A program made the position numbers and the translations under genes. The notes under the pieces were generated by a model. That model did not search any database. It was not told the DNA's origin and was given only the letters and a program-made list of their open reading frames with translations. From the NCBI RefSeq assembly GCF_009388985.1, contig NZ_CP036422.1, forward strand, positions 2,432,501-2,496,500: a DNA stretch of 64,000 nt, given 5' to 3'. How positions within the stretch are numbered: the first letter of the stretch is position 1; every line of letters begins with the position of its first letter. Shown piece by piece: positions 45,392-55,088 of the stretch. The DNA is from Halioglobus maricola. Its GTDB lineage: Bacteria; Pseudomonadota; Gammaproteobacteria; Pseudomonadales; Halieaceae.

Positions 45392-46024
45392 TTACTTAAC
45401 ATCATCAGCAGCGCTCACCGCTGCGATAAACTCTCGAATCTTGACCGGGTCCTTGATGCCTGGTTGCTCTTCCACCCCGCCGCTCACATCGACAGCGAAG
45501 GGACTCGCTGCGGCAATTGCCGCACCGACATTGTCCGGCCGCAAGCCGCCTGCCAGTACAACAGGTAGCGAGAGCCCGGAAACCACCTGGTCCCAATCAA
45601 AACTTTCACCGGTACCACCCGGCACACCTTCCTTCCAGGCGTCCAAAAGGACACCGCGCGCGCCCTGGTAGGCGTTACAGTAGGCAGCAATATCGGTATC
45701 AGGACGAACGCGCAGAGCTTTGAGCCAGGGGCGATCGAACTGTCGACAAAACGAGGCAGGCTCGTCGCCGTGGAATTGCAGTAAACCAAGGGGTAATTGT
45801 GCCGCACATTGCGCGACAAAATCGGCCTCATGATCGACAAAAAGCCCTACCAGTGTCACAAAAGGAGGAACGACTCCAGCCACCGCCTGAGCCTGCTCTA
45901 TCGTCACTGCGCGCGGGCTTTTGGCATAGAAAACCAGGCCCAGGGCGTCAGCGCCGCACGCAACAGCCACGCGCGCATCCTCTGGTCGAGTGATACCACA
46001 GATTTTGATACGCGTACGAGACAA
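45392..46024 (-). CDS. trpF: Phosphoribosylanthranilate isomerase
   Basis: 210 residues. The TIM barrel starts with K-I-C-G-I-T-R-P-E-D-A (catalytic Cys). It also carries L-Q-F-H-G-D-E, D-A at strand 6 (catalytic Asp) and L-A-G-G-L-R-P-D-N-V. It converts N-(5-phosphoribosyl)-anthranilate to CdRP. It is the first gene after the terminator that separates it from truA, so it likely has its own promoter for trpFBA. Confidence 0.96.
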   Translation of the reverse strand: MSRTRIKICGITRPEDARVAVACGADALGLVFYAKSPRAVTIEQAQAVAGVVPPFVTLVGLFVDHEADFVAQCAAQLPLGLLQFHGDEPASFCRQFDRPWLKALRVRPDTDIAAYCNAYQGARGVLLDAWKEGVPGGTGESFDWDQVVSGLSLPVVLAGGLRPDNVGAAIAAASPFAVDVSGGVEEQPGIKDPVKIREFIAAVSAADDVK

Positions 46025-46043
46025 AACAGGACCAGAACACCGG

Positions 46044-46086
46044 AAAAAAAACAGGCCGGCATCATAGCAGATGGCCCGCGGCCTGT
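46044..46086 (-). terminator. Intrinsic terminator between truA and trpF
   Basis: On the minus strand ACAGGCCG (46086-46079) pairs with CGGCCTGT (46058-46051), followed by eight T. The loop is about 20 nt and contains TATGAT (46066-46061), a possible -10 for trpF. It separates the fimV-truA transcript from the trp/acc/fol block and may allow some read-through. Confidence 0.7.
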
Positions 46087-46102
46087 CTGTAAAAGCGCTG
46101 TA

Positions 46103-46942
46103 CTAGTCGCCGAGAATGAGGGGCCCATATGGCGTGGCTGGCAGGCCGAATTTTGCCGGGTAGCTTACGTCGACAAGATATAGACCGTCGGGTGGTGCAG
46201 TCTCTGCGGCGCGACTCCTGTCCCGCTCCAGCATGAGTTCAGCCATCCAACCTGCCGGTTGTCTGCCACTGCCCACCGCCATCAGCGAGCCGGCGATGTT
46301 GCGGACCATATGATGCAGGAAAGCGTTGGCCTGCAGGTCAATCACTACCAACTGCCCGCGCCGCGTAACAGAAATGTCGTGCATGTTCCGCATCGGGGTG
46401 GGTGACTGGCAGGCGGCGGCCCGAAAGGCCGAAAAGTCCCTCTCCCCCAGCAATGCCTGCGCTTCGGCGTGCATCAGCGCGGCATCCAGTGGGCGCCGCT
46501 GCCAACTAAGCTGCCCCGGCAGCAGAGCCGGACGAACGAGCGCATTGGCGATGACATACCTGTAGCGCCGCGCCGTGGCGGAAAACCGTGCGTGGAAGTC
46601 TTCGTCCACGGGCACAGCCCAATGCACCCGAACGCTGGGGTCCATACTGGCGTTTGCGCCCAGCACCCAGGATTTAGGCGGCCGCTGCGCCGGCGTATCG
46701 AAATGCACGATCTGACAGTGGCCGTGCACGCCTGTGTCGGTACGCCCGGCACAGTGCACGCGCACAGGCGCACCCGCAACGCTGCTCAAGCCGCGTTCGA
46801 GTTCCTGTTGTACAGTGGTGACGTCCAGATGAGGCTGGCTCTGCCAGCCGTTATAGCCGCTGCCGTTGTATTCAATGCGGCAGGCTATACGAGTGCCTGC
46901 CGGCAGAGGGTCTGCCGACAGGCGGGGAAATGCATCAGCCAA
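46103..46942 (-). CDS. truA: tRNA pseudouridine synthase A
   Basis: 279 residues. The catalytic Asp is D69 in C-A-G-R-T-D-T-G-V-H-G. The family start R-I-A-C-R-I-E-Y-N-G-S-G-Y-N-G-W and H-M-V-R-N-I-A-G are present. It isomerises U38-U40 in many tRNAs. Its first 8 bp overlap the end of the fimV gene. Confidence 0.96.
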   Translation of the reverse strand: MADAFPRLSADPLPAGTRIACRIEYNGSGYNGWQSQPHLDVTTVQQELERGLSSVAGAPVRVHCAGRTDTGVHGHCQIVHFDTPAQRPPKSWVLGANASMDPSVRVHWAVPVDEDFHARFSATARRYRYVIANALVRPALLPGQLSWQRRPLDAALMHAEAQALLGERDFSAFRAAACQSPTPMRNMHDISVTRRGQLVVIDLQANAFLHHMVRNIAGSLMAVGSGRQPAGWMAELMLERDRSRAAETAPPDGLYLVDVSYPAKFGLPATPYGPLILGD

Positions 46943-49214
46943 GGCGCTCTAACAGCTCACTGGCTTCAGTCTTTTGCTCGCCGGTACCTTCGGACACGAC
47001 CTCCTCCAGAATCTGGCGGGCACCGTCCTCGTCACCCATGTCCATGTAGGCACGGGCGAGATCCAGCTTGGTCGACATGGTGTTGGCTTCGGCAGCGATA
47101 ACCAGATCTTCGTCCTCTTCGTCTTCGCCGATGACATCGTCATCGAAGTCAGAGGTGAGGTCCAGATCGTCGATATCGAGTGAATCCTCGATCTCAAGCC
47201 CGGCAAAATCGTCCTCAGAACTACCCACTTCTTCAGCCAGGCCCGCAGGGGGTTCGGACATATCTTCAGTGGTGCCCGAGAGCATCGTACGGGCGCGATC
47301 AACACTGCCCGCGTCACCCATTTTTTCCAGTTCAGCCAACTGTGCTTCGGCCGATGGACGATCGCCAGTCTGGAGCATGAGTTCGATCAGCTTCACGCGG
47401 TAGGTGGTATTGGCCGGCTCACTGGTGATTGCGTTCTTCAGCAAATCGATTGCCTGCGGATAGCGGCCGTAAGCGATGTAAATATCTGCTTCGGCCAATG
47501 CATCACCGGCGTCTACGTCTGATGCGTAGCCATCGTGTTTGCGCTCGCCATAACCGCGAGTACCGCTGTCGTCGTCTTCGTCCGCGGCAACGACTACTTC
47601 ATCGACAGGAGGCGCTTCCACCACCGGCTCAGCGGGGGCCTCTACAGGCTGCTCTTTCAGCTCAACCGCGGCGAAAGCCTTGTCGCTATCTGCAGAAGAG
47701 GTTGTTTCAGGTTCGTCATCACCCTTGCGACGGCTCACGAAGAAGAAGGCAAGCGCAGCCAAAATCAATGCACCCAGGCCATAGAGCAGGTAGCTCATCA
47801 TGCCGCCACTTTCGGGCTTGGGCGCGGGCCGTGGTGTTATAGGCTTGGGTTTCGGCTTGGCAGGAGCTTCAGCCTGAACAGGTGCTGGCTCGGGTGCGGC
47901 CTCTACCTGGGGTTCCTCGTCAATGGCCGCTACCGAATCAACATCGACTTCTTCGTCGATGCCCGTATCAGAGGCGGCTTCCAGGTCGGCGTCAGTGTAA
48001 CTGTCGCCGTAGCTATCGTCGTCGCCAACCATATCAGTGGCGTCGCTATCGGTATTGGCAGCAGCAACGCCAGCTTCCGCCAGCGCCTGCTGCAGGGCGG
48101 CAATCTGGTCGTCCTTAAGGCTGACAATACGCTCCAGCGTGTCTACCTGTTGCTCGAGTTCCTCGACATCACCCTGCAGTTCCGCCTGATCCATAGCGGC
48201 GGCGGCCAATGCGTCGCCTGTGGCTGAAGAAGAGGGAGTATAGCCTGCATCAGCAGTCTCGGATGATGATTCAACGGGATCGGCAGAAATCCGAAGGCTG
48301 GGGCCGGAACTCACTGGCTCGCTGGCGCGGCCCGCTTCCCAGTCTTCGTTTTGCTGTTTGACCTCAGCCAGCGCCTCGGACAAATTCTGTGAACTGATGT
48401 CGTCGGACGTGGGCAGGTAAATAATGTAACCGGCTTTGATGCGGTTGATATTGCCGTCGATAAACGCATTCGGGTTCAGGCGCTGAATATCGAGCATTGT
48501 CTGGTGTACGGATGTACCGGCCGGCTTCGCTGCGTCGGCGATTTCCCACAATGTGTCGTCCCGGCTAATCATGTAGCGGGAACCACTCAGGGGGGAATCA
48601 GATGCCGCTGCGTTGAAATCTCGCTGGGGCATCTGACCGGCGCCCAGCTGCGACTTCTTCTTTACATCTACCCGGGTTCCGCTAGTTGCGGCCGGGTCCT
48701 GTGTTTTTTTTTCGGGGGAATCCGGGGCTGGAATGCCCTCTACATCTTCGACGCGCTGCGAAGCAGAGACAACCGGAGTGGAACTGTCGAACAACGGAGG
48801 ATCGACCAGCACGGTATATTCACGGAGCAAACGGCCTGAGGGCCAGCGCGCCTCGACAATAAAGTCCAGATAAGGCTCGAGAACCGGATCTTCAGAGGTC
48901 AAGACAATGACAGCCTGGCCACTGGATGTGAACCGGACATCAAAATCAATGCCTGTGAGGAAATAGGCGCGCTCGACGCCCATTCGATCGAAGTCGTCCT
49001 TGGTCGCAAGGCGGATACGGATTTGGTCTTCGTTGAGCCCATCCGTGTTCAGAACTTCTACTTGAGCCTTGAGTGGCTCATTGAGAAACGACTCGAGCGT
49101 CAGGTCACCTAGACCCACAGCATACGACGAACTCGCATGCAGACACCCAAGAGAGAAAACAACAGCACTGATCCTACGAGCCATACTCCGACGCCTTATT
49201 ATTTTCCTGCACAT
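46935..49214 (-). CDS. fimV: FimV/HubP-family polar hub protein
   Basis: 759 residues from the ATG at 49214, with GGGGAGG about 9 nt upstream; M11 at 49184 is an alternative start with a poorly spaced site. The signal peptide (~1-32) ends near S-Y-A-V-G-L-G-D-L-T-L. A conserved N-terminal domain is followed by LysM (~207-265), a long acidic/coiled-coil region (~340-370), one membrane helix (~460-482) and an acidic cytoplasmic tail. The tail holds TPR-like repeats and the FimV C-terminal cap (T-K-L-D-L-A-R-A-Y-M-D-M-G-D). It organises the cell pole, type IV pili and chemoreceptors. Confidence 0.93.
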   Translation of the reverse strand: MCRKIIRRRSMARRISAVVFSLGCLHASSSYAVGLGDLTLESFLNEPLKAQVEVLNTDGLNEDQIRIRLATKDDFDRMGVERAYFLTGIDFDVRFTSSGQAVIVLTSEDPVLEPYLDFIVEARWPSGRLLREYTVLVDPPLFDSSTPVVSASQRVEDVEGIPAPDSPEKKTQDPAATSGTRVDVKKKSQLGAGQMPQRDFNAAASDSPLSGSRYMISRDDTLWEIADAAKPAGTSVHQTMLDIQRLNPNAFIDGNINRIKAGYIIYLPTSDDISSQNLSEALAEVKQQNEDWEAGRASEPVSSGPSLRISADPVESSSETADAGYTPSSSATGDALAAAAMDQAELQGDVEELEQQVDTLERIVSLKDDQIAALQQALAEAGVAAANTDSDATDMVGDDDSYGDSYTDADLEAASDTGIDEEVDVDSVAAIDEEPQVEAAPEPAPVQAEAPAKPKPKPITPRPAPKPESGGMMSYLLYGLGALILAALAFFFVSRRKGDDEPETTSSADSDKAFAAVELKEQPVEAPAEPVVEAPPVDEVVVAADEDDDSGTRGYGERKHDGYASDVDAGDALAEADIYIAYGRYPQAIDLLKNAITSEPANTTYRVKLIELMLQTGDRPSAEAQLAELEKMGDAGSVDRARTMLSGTTEDMSEPPAGLAEEVGSSEDDFAGLEIEDSLDIDDLDLTSDFDDDVIGEDEEDEDLVIAAEANTMSTKLDLARAYMDMGDEDGARQILEEVVSEGTGEQKTEASELLERLG

Positions 49215-49219
49215 AATAA

Positions 49220-49237
49220 CCGACCTCCCCTGGTCGG
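49220..49237 (-). promoter_or_regulatory. Hairpin around the fimV ribosome site
   Basis: On the minus strand CCGACC (49237-49232) can pair with GGTCGG (49225-49220). The Shine-Dalgarno GGGGAGG lies in the loop and 3' arm, 5 nt before the ATG region. The stem is only 6 bp, so it may modestly limit translation of fimV. Confidence 0.4.
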
Positions 49238-49382
49238 ACCCCTACAGAGACTACTAGCGTATCGTGCTGGAAATCCCTCGACCAAAAAAGCATTTTCTCG
49301 ACTTTTTTGAACTCGGCGAAACCGTGCTTCCATGCACCCTAGAAACCCTAATTACTCTACGAGTATCAGTGAATTAGGCGTA

Positions 49383-50408
49383 TTAATCAAGGTAGGTTGT
49401 TATCAGCGCCTCGGCAATTTGCACACTATTAAGGGCCGCGCCCTTGCGCACATTGTCTGCGACCACCCAGAGGTTCAGGCCGCGAGGATGCGAGATATCT
49501 TCCCGGATACGGCCCACAAACACCGGATCGGTGCCCGCGCTATCGCCTACCGCTGTGGGATAGCCGCCGTCGGCCCGCTCATCCATCACCTGGATACCCG
49601 GCGCGTTCTCGAGAAGTTCACGTGCCTGCACGGCCGTGATTTCGTCAACCGTTTCTATATGGACGGCCTCGGAGTGGCCAAAGAACACAGGCACTCGCAC
49701 GCAGGTGGGGTTTACCTGAATACTGTGATCGCCAAAGATCTTCTGGGTTTCCCACACCATTTTCATCTCTTCCCTGGTGTAACCGTTGTCCTGGAAGGTG
49801 TCGATATGGGGCAAAACGTTGAAGGCGATTTGCTTCGGATAGACCTCACACTCCGCTTCCTGGCCGTTAAGCAGTCGCGCAGTCTGCCCGGCAAGCTCCT
49901 CAATCGCCTCTTTGCCAGTACCGGAAACAGCCTGATAGGTACAAACATTAATACGCTCGATACCTACTGCGTCATAAATCGGCTTCAGTGCTACCAGCAT
50001 CTGGATAGTGGAGCAGTTCGGGTTGGCGATGATATTGCGTCTGGTGTAGCCGGCCAGCGCCTCGAGATTCACTTCCGGCACGATCAGGGGGATATCCTCG
50101 TCGCGGCGAAAGTGAGACGTGTTATCCACCACAACACAGCCAGCTGCCGCGGCAATCGGGGCGTATTTTTCCGAAATACTGCCGCCGGCAGAAAACAGGC
50201 CGATCTGGGCCTGGCTAAAATCAAATTCAGCCAGATCGGTCACAGTGACTGAACTGCCTTTAAACATGATTGTCTTGCCTGCGGAGCGGCTGCTCGCCAG
50301 CGCATAGAGGTTGCGCACCGGGAAGTCGCGCTGCTCCAGGATTTCGATCATGGCCTCGCCCACTGCGCCAGTAGCGCCGACCACGGCTATATCGTATTGA
50401 TCTGACAT
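49383..50408 (-). CDS. asd: Aspartate-semialdehyde dehydrogenase
   Basis: 341 residues. The Rossmann start is V-V-G-A-T-G-A-V-G-E. The active-site Cys132 is in N-P-N-C-S-T, and the late His region R-V-P-V-F-F-G-H-S is present. It forms aspartate semialdehyde for lysine, threonine and methionine. It starts 19 bp after leuB, as in Pseudomonas. A 168-bp gap without a gene separates it from fimV; that gap holds the fimV leader. Confidence 0.96.
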   Translation of the reverse strand: MSDQYDIAVVGATGAVGEAMIEILEQRDFPVRNLYALASSRSAGKTIMFKGSSVTVTDLAEFDFSQAQIGLFSAGGSISEKYAPIAAAAGCVVVDNTSHFRRDEDIPLIVPEVNLEALAGYTRRNIIANPNCSTIQMLVALKPIYDAVGIERINVCTYQAVSGTGKEAIEELAGQTARLLNGQEAECEVYPKQIAFNVLPHIDTFQDNGYTREEMKMVWETQKIFGDHSIQVNPTCVRVPVFFGHSEAVHIETVDEITAVQARELLENAPGIQVMDERADGGYPTAVGDSAGTDPVFVGRIREDISHPRGLNLWVVADNVRKGAALNSVQIAEALITTYLD

Positions 50409-50427
50409 TGTCTTTCTCCAGTATTCC

Positions 50428-51507
50428 TTAGCTGGCCAGCGCCGCTACCACGGCCTCGCCCATTTCTACAGTTCCGACCAGTTGCGTGCCCTCGGAGTGA
50501 ATATCCGGGGTGCGCAAGCCCTGATCGAGTACCTTGCTCACCGCCGCCTCGATAGCATCGGCTGCTTCGGGGCTGGCGAGGGTGTAACGCAGCATCATGG
50601 CCGCAGAGAGGATGGTGGCCAGGGGATTTGCCTTGCCCTGCCCTGCAATATCCGGCGCAGTGCCGTGACAGGGCTCGTACATGCCGCGCCCATCCTTATC
50701 CAGTGACGCTGAAGGCAACATGCCGATAGAGCCGGTGAGCATTGCCGCAGTGTCCGAAAGAATGTCGCCAAACATATTGCCGGTAACGACAACATCAAAC
50801 TGCTTGGGCCGCATCACGAGCTGCATGGAGGCGTTGTCCACATACATATGCGTCAGCTCTACGTCGGGATATTCCGGTGCGATCTCTTCCATTACCTCGC
50901 GCCACAGCACGGTCGCCTCGAGCACATTGGCTTTATCGACGCTACATACTTTCTTGTTGCGCTTGCGCGCCAGCTCAAATGCCAGGTGGCCAATACGGCG
51001 CACCTCGGATTCGCTGTACTTATAAGTGTTGTAACCCTCGCGCTCGCCATTCTCCAATGTGCGAATACCACGCGGCTCACCGAAATAAATGCCACCGGTG
51101 AGCTCGCGCACAATCAGGATATCCAGGCCGGAAACAATCTCGGGCTTGAGGCTGGACGCGTCTGCCAGCTGCGGGTACAGGATGGCCGGGCGCAAATTAC
51201 CGAACAGGCCGAGCTTGGAGCGAATCCCCAGCAGACCCCGTTCCGGGCGCAAGTGACGCTCGACATTGTCCCATTTCGGGCCGCCTACGGCGCCTAACAA
51301 AATCGCATCTACAGCACCTGCGCGCTCCAGCGTTTCATCAGGCAAGGGCACGCCAGTCTCGTCAATGGCTGCGCCACCCAACAAGCCATACTCAAGCTCC
51401 AGACCAAGGCCGAACTGCGTGTCTACTGCCGCCAGCACCTTGACCGCCTCGGCCATGATTTCCGGACCGATATAGTCGCCGGGCAGGACCAATATTTTCT
51501 TGCTCAT
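50428..51507 (-). CDS. leuB: 3-isopropylmalate dehydrogenase
   Basis: 359 residues. The start is [14 protein letters not shown]. Substrate arginines lie in L-R-P-E-R-G-L and [10 protein letters not shown]. The metal aspartates are in the D-N-A-S-M-Q segment and F-G-D-I-L-S-D. The NAD site is G-T-A-P-D-I-A-G. It oxidatively decarboxylates 3-isopropylmalate in leucine synthesis. It is 9 bp after leuD. Confidence 0.97.
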   Translation of the reverse strand: MSKKILVLPGDYIGPEIMAEAVKVLAAVDTQFGLGLELEYGLLGGAAIDETGVPLPDETLERAGAVDAILLGAVGGPKWDNVERHLRPERGLLGIRSKLGLFGNLRPAILYPQLADASSLKPEIVSGLDILIVRELTGGIYFGEPRGIRTLENGEREGYNTYKYSESEVRRIGHLAFELARKRNKKVCSVDKANVLEATVLWREVMEEIAPEYPDVELTHMYVDNASMQLVMRPKQFDVVVTGNMFGDILSDTAAMLTGSIGMLPSASLDKDGRGMYEPCHGTAPDIAGQGKANPLATILSAAMMLRYTLASPEAADAIEAAVSKVLDQGLRTPDIHSEGTQLVGTVEMGEAVVAALAS

Positions 51508-51516
51508 ACTTTCTCT

Positions 51517-52164
51517 CTACTTGATTACGTCAAACAACCAGGGCGACGCCTGGCGGGTGCGCTCTTCATAGGCGCGAATCGCATCGGCACTTTCCAGCGT
51601 CAGACCGATATCGTCGAGCCCGTGCAACAGGCAGTGACGGCGAAACTCATCCACTTCGAAGGCTATTTCTTCACCCCCGGGCGTCATCACTTTTTGCTGT
51701 TCCAGATCGACGGTGAGCTGGTAGCCCTCCTCGGCATACATTTCCTCAAACAGGCGCGCTACAACATCGCTGGGCAGCGCCACCGGCAGCAAGCCGTTCT
51801 TGAAGCAGTTGTTATAAAAAATATCGGCAAAACTCGGCGCAATGACGCATCGAAATCCATAGTCTTCCAGCGCCCATGGCGCGTGCTCCCGACTGGAGCC
51901 GCAACCAAAATTCTCCCGAGCAAGCAGCACGGAAGCCCCCTGGTAGCGAGGGAAATTCAGCGGGAACGACTCGTCCACGGATCGATGGCTGCAATCCTGA
52001 TCGGGCAGCCCCTCATCCAGATAACGCAGGTCGTCGAACAGATTCTTGCCGAAGCCGGAGCGCTTGATCGACTTGAGAAACTGCTTGGGAATAATCAGGT
52101 CGGTATCGACGTTCGCACGATCCATTGGTGCAGCGAGACCGGTCTCTACTGTAAATGCTCTCAT
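51517..52164 (-). CDS. leuD: 3-isopropylmalate dehydratase small subunit
   Basis: 215 residues. The swivel domain has [10 protein letters not shown] near the start and the substrate loop [12 protein letters not shown]. It works with LeuC to isomerise isopropylmalate. It starts 12 bp after leuC. Confidence 0.97.
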   Translation of the reverse strand: MRAFTVETGLAAPMDRANVDTDLIIPKQFLKSIKRSGFGKNLFDDLRYLDEGLPDQDCSHRSVDESFPLNFPRYQGASVLLARENFGCGSSREHAPWALEDYGFRCVIAPSFADIFYNNCFKNGLLPVALPSDVVARLFEEMYAEEGYQLTVDLEQQKVMTPGGEEIAFEVDEFRRHCLLHGLDDIGLTLESADAIRAYEERTRQASPWLFDVIK

Positions 52165-52176
52165 TTCAATTGCCTC

Positions 52177-53595
52177 CTACAGCTCGCGTACGTCAACAAA
52201 ATGGCCGGCAATAGCAGCGGCTGCCGCCATCGCCGGGCTGACCAGATGGGTACGGCCGCCGGAACCCTGGCGGCCCTCAAAATTGCGGTTGGAAGTGGAT
52301 GCACAGTGCTCACCCGACCCCAGTTTGTCTGCATTCATCGCCAGGCACATCGAGCAACCGGGCTCGCGCCACTCCATGCCGGCATCGAGGAATATCTTGT
52401 CCAGGCCCTCTGACTCCGCCTGCTGTTTCACTTCACCGGAACCGGGAACAATCAAGACCTGCTTAACACTGTCCGCTTTCTGACGCCCCTTCACGACTTC
52501 AGCAGCCGCACGCAAGTCCTCTATCCGGGAGTTTGTGCAGGATCCAATAAACACGCGATCCGGCCTGATGTCAGTGATCGCCTGACCTGCTTCCAGCCCC
52601 ATGTATTCCAGCGCGCGTTCAATCGCGGCGCGCTGAGTGGCGTCGTCCGCATCTGCCGGGCTAGGCACCACTGCATCGATGGGCAGCACCATCTCTGGCG
52701 AGTTACCCCAGGTCACCTGGGGTTTGATATCTTCACCGGCGAGCGAGACAACGGCGTCGAATACAGCATCGTCATCGCTGTGTAAATCGCGCCATGCCGC
52801 CTCAGCCAGGTCCCACATTTCACCCTTGGGTGAAAAAGGGCGACCTTTTACGTATTCCAGGGTCGCGTCATCGACCGCCACCATACCCATGCGGGCACCG
52901 GCCTCGATGGACATGTTGCACAGGGTCATCCGCCCTTCCATGCTCATATCACGCACGACCTGGCCACCGAACTCCATCGCGTAGCCTGTGCCGCCGGCGG
53001 TTCCAATCTTGCCGATGATTGCCAGGGCAACATCCTTGGCGGTCACGCCGGGTTGGAGCGCGCCATTCACTTCTACCAGCATATTCTTCATCTTGACTTG
53101 CACAAGCGTCTGCGTGGCAAGCGCGTGCTCGACCTCAGAGGTGCCGATGCCGTGTGCTAGCGCACCAAGGGCGCCGTGAGTAGATGTATGGGAGTCGCCA
53201 CAGACGACCGTCATGCCGGGCAGCGTTGCGCCCTGCTCCGGGCCCACCACATGAACAATGCCCTGGCGGACGTCGTTGATATCGATCTTGACGATATCGA
53301 AATCGTCACAGTTGTCGTCCAGGGTCGCCACCTGCAGCCGCGAGACAGGGTCCTCAATCGCAGCGACGCCACCGGCGCGTTCACGCTTCTCGGTAGGCAC
53401 GTTGTGGTCGGGCACCGCGAGGTTGGCGTCGCGACGCCAGGGCTCACGACCCGCCAGACGCAAGCCTTCAAAAGCCTGCGGTGAAGTCACCTCATGAATC
53501 AACTGGCGGTCGATGTAAATCAGCGCACTGCCGTCGTCCCGCTGTTCAACCAGATGGCTCTGCCACAGTTTGTCGTAAAGCGTCTTTCCAGCCAT
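52177..53595 (-). CDS. leuC: 3-isopropylmalate dehydratase large subunit
   Basis: 472 residues. The 4Fe-4S ligands are in C-T-N-S-R and [10 protein letters not shown] (C-x2-C). The conserved [10 protein letters not shown] motif is present. It is the first gene of leuCDB-asd. No leuA is in the window. Divergent from the LysR gene, with the promoter described separately. Confidence 0.97.
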   Translation of the reverse strand: MAGKTLYDKLWQSHLVEQRDDGSALIYIDRQLIHEVTSPQAFEGLRLAGREPWRRDANLAVPDHNVPTEKRERAGGVAAIEDPVSRLQVATLDDNCDDFDIVKIDINDVRQGIVHVVGPEQGATLPGMTVVCGDSHTSTHGALGALAHGIGTSEVEHALATQTLVQVKMKNMLVEVNGALQPGVTAKDVALAIIGKIGTAGGTGYAMEFGGQVVRDMSMEGRMTLCNMSIEAGARMGMVAVDDATLEYVKGRPFSPKGEMWDLAEAAWRDLHSDDDAVFDAVVSLAGEDIKPQVTWGNSPEMVLPIDAVVPSPADADDATQRAAIERALEYMGLEAGQAITDIRPDRVFIGSCTNSRIEDLRAAAEVVKGRQKADSVKQVLIVPGSGEVKQQAESEGLDKIFLDAGMEWREPGCSMCLAMNADKLGSGEHCASTSNRNFEGRQGSGGRTHLVSPAMAAAAAIAGHFVDVREL

Positions 53596-53633
53596 GGAAC
53601 ACCTCAGTATTTGGGTCGATGAAAACGGCGTGA

Positions 53634-53662
53634 ATTATGGGCTTGAAATTTAAATTACTCAA
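53634..53662 (-). promoter_or_regulatory. leuC promoter overlapping a LysR-type site
   Basis: On the minus strand the -35 TTGAGT (53662-53657) and -10 CATAAT (53639-53634) are 17 bp apart. The interrupted palindrome TTGA-N12-TCAA (53643-53662), of the T-N11-A class, covers the -35 region. It is the best candidate site for the divergent LysR protein. Confidence 0.6.
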
Positions 53663-53704
53663 ATTTATTATTTTTATTCAATCCATTCCTGCCGGGAATA
53701 CAAA

Positions 53705-54613
53705 GTGGACAATCAAAACCTCCGTGCCTTCCTTTTGGTCGCCGAGACGGGCTCGTTTTCAGGCGCGGCCGCCAAGCTGCATCTGACCCAGCCTGCGGTC
53801 AGCAAACGCGTGGCGCTGCTGGAGGACGAACTCGACGCGGCCCTGTTCGATCGTATTGGCCGCAACGTCACTCTTACTGAAGCTGGCGAGGCGCTACTGC
53901 CCCATGCGAAGGCCGTGGAGCAGCAACTGGAGGCGGCAGTGCAGTCGGTGCGGGATCTATCCGGCGAAACCCAGGGCCAGCTGCGACTGGCCACAAGCCA
54001 CCATATCGGCCTGCACCGCTTGCCCCCGGTGCTCTCGACGTTCAGCAACGAGTATCCGCAGGTACACATCGACATCGACTTCATGGATTCTGAGCAGGCC
54101 TATGAGCTGATCCACCAGGGTAAGGCTGAGCTCGCCGTGGTAACGCTATCCCCACAGGCCGAGAGCAATGTGGTTTCTATTCCGGTGTGGCAGGATCCGC
54201 TGGATTTCATGATTGCCCGTGACCACCCCCTGCTCACGAGGGTAAACGCCCCCAGCCTTCAGGCGATGAGCGAGTATCCCGCCATTCTGCCGGGCCTCAA
54301 TACATATACCGGTCAGATCATCAAATCGCTCTTCGACAGCCACGAACTGGAATTACAGGTGTCCATGGCCACGAACTATTTGGAGACGATCCGGATGCTG
54401 GCCTCGGTTGGCCTGGGCTGGACGATCCTGCCTCGAAGCATGCGCGATGCCACCCTCGCCAGATTGGAGGTGCAGGAAATCAACATTGAGCGAACCCTGG
54501 GGCTCGTCTACCACGAGGGACGCAGCCTGTCCCGCGCAGCCCGCGCGTTCATCAATGCTGTCCGGGCGCGCGGTGACGATCTAACCGCTAGTCAGCGTCC
54601 AACATCCCCTTGA
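53705..54613 (+). CDS. LysR-type regulator divergent from leuCDB
   Basis: 302 residues from a GTG at 53705. The winged helix-turn-helix is at ~1-60 (N-L-R-A-F-L-L-V-A-E-T-G-S-F-S-G-A-A-A-K-L-H-L-T-Q-P-A-V-S-K-R), followed by a periplasmic-binding-protein-like effector domain from ~90. The same gene arrangement (LysR divergent from leuC) occurs in Pseudomonas, so control of leucine genes or a nearby function is likely. The effector is unknown. The last 26 bp overlap the convergent thioesterase gene. Confidence 0.92.
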   Translation: MDNQNLRAFLLVAETGSFSGAAAKLHLTQPAVSKRVALLEDELDAALFDRIGRNVTLTEAGEALLPHAKAVEQQLEAAVQSVRDLSGETQGQLRLATSHHIGLHRLPPVLSTFSNEYPQVHIDIDFMDSEQAYELIHQGKAELAVVTLSPQAESNVVSIPVWQDPLDFMIARDHPLLTRVNAPSLQAMSEYPAILPGLNTYTGQIIKSLFDSHELELQVSMATNYLETIRMLASVGLGWTILPRSMRDATLARLEVQEINIERTLGLVYHEGRSLSRAARAFINAVRARGDDLTASQRPTSP

Positions 54614-55088
54614 GCGCCCCGATCCCCGGCAGGCCATCCTGCGTCAGCCCCTCATGGTCGGGAAAATAGAACGTGGCGTTGTAGCGCGCTACGACACCGC
54701 GACTATTGAAGATGATGCCGTGAGAGAAACCGAAACGGCGCTTTAGCGTCACGCCCTCAGACTGCGTTTGCAGCCACTGTCCCATTTTCGCAGCACCGAT
54801 GAAATCCATTGTCAGATTAACGGTAGGAGCCCCTGCAATTATGCCGCGTGCGAGATTCGCGCTGGACGCGGCCGCTATATCAGCGAGCGTCATCAACGCG
54901 CCGCCGTGGCAGATACCCATGGAGTTGGCGTGCTGCTTGTCAACGAGGAGACCGAAAGCGAGCTCACTCCCCTCCAGCCGCCGATAACAGGGCTGCAGAT
55001 TGTCCGTGAACCCAAGTCCATCCGGCAGTAGCTGGAAACCCTCCGGCACCTGCTCCACCGTGTCATTGTTTTTGCCAGTATCGCTCAT
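54588..55088 (-). CDS. Hotdog-fold thioesterase (PaaI-like)
   Basis: 166 residues. The core motif H-A-N-S-M-G-I-C-H-G-G-A-L-M-T-L-A-D places the active His-Gly and Asp as in PaaI-type acyl-CoA thioesterases. The following T-V-N-L-T-M-D-F strand is standard. The substrate is unknown. It starts immediately after the flavodoxin-like gene stop. Confidence 0.88.
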   Translation of the reverse strand: MSDTGKNNDTVEQVPEGFQLLPDGLGFTDNLQPCYRRLEGSELAFGLLVDKQHANSMGICHGGALMTLADIAAASSANLARGIIAGAPTVNLTMDFIGAAKMGQWLQTQSEGVTLKRRFGFSHGIIFNSRGVVARYNATFYFPDHEGLTQDGLPGIGALKGMLDAD

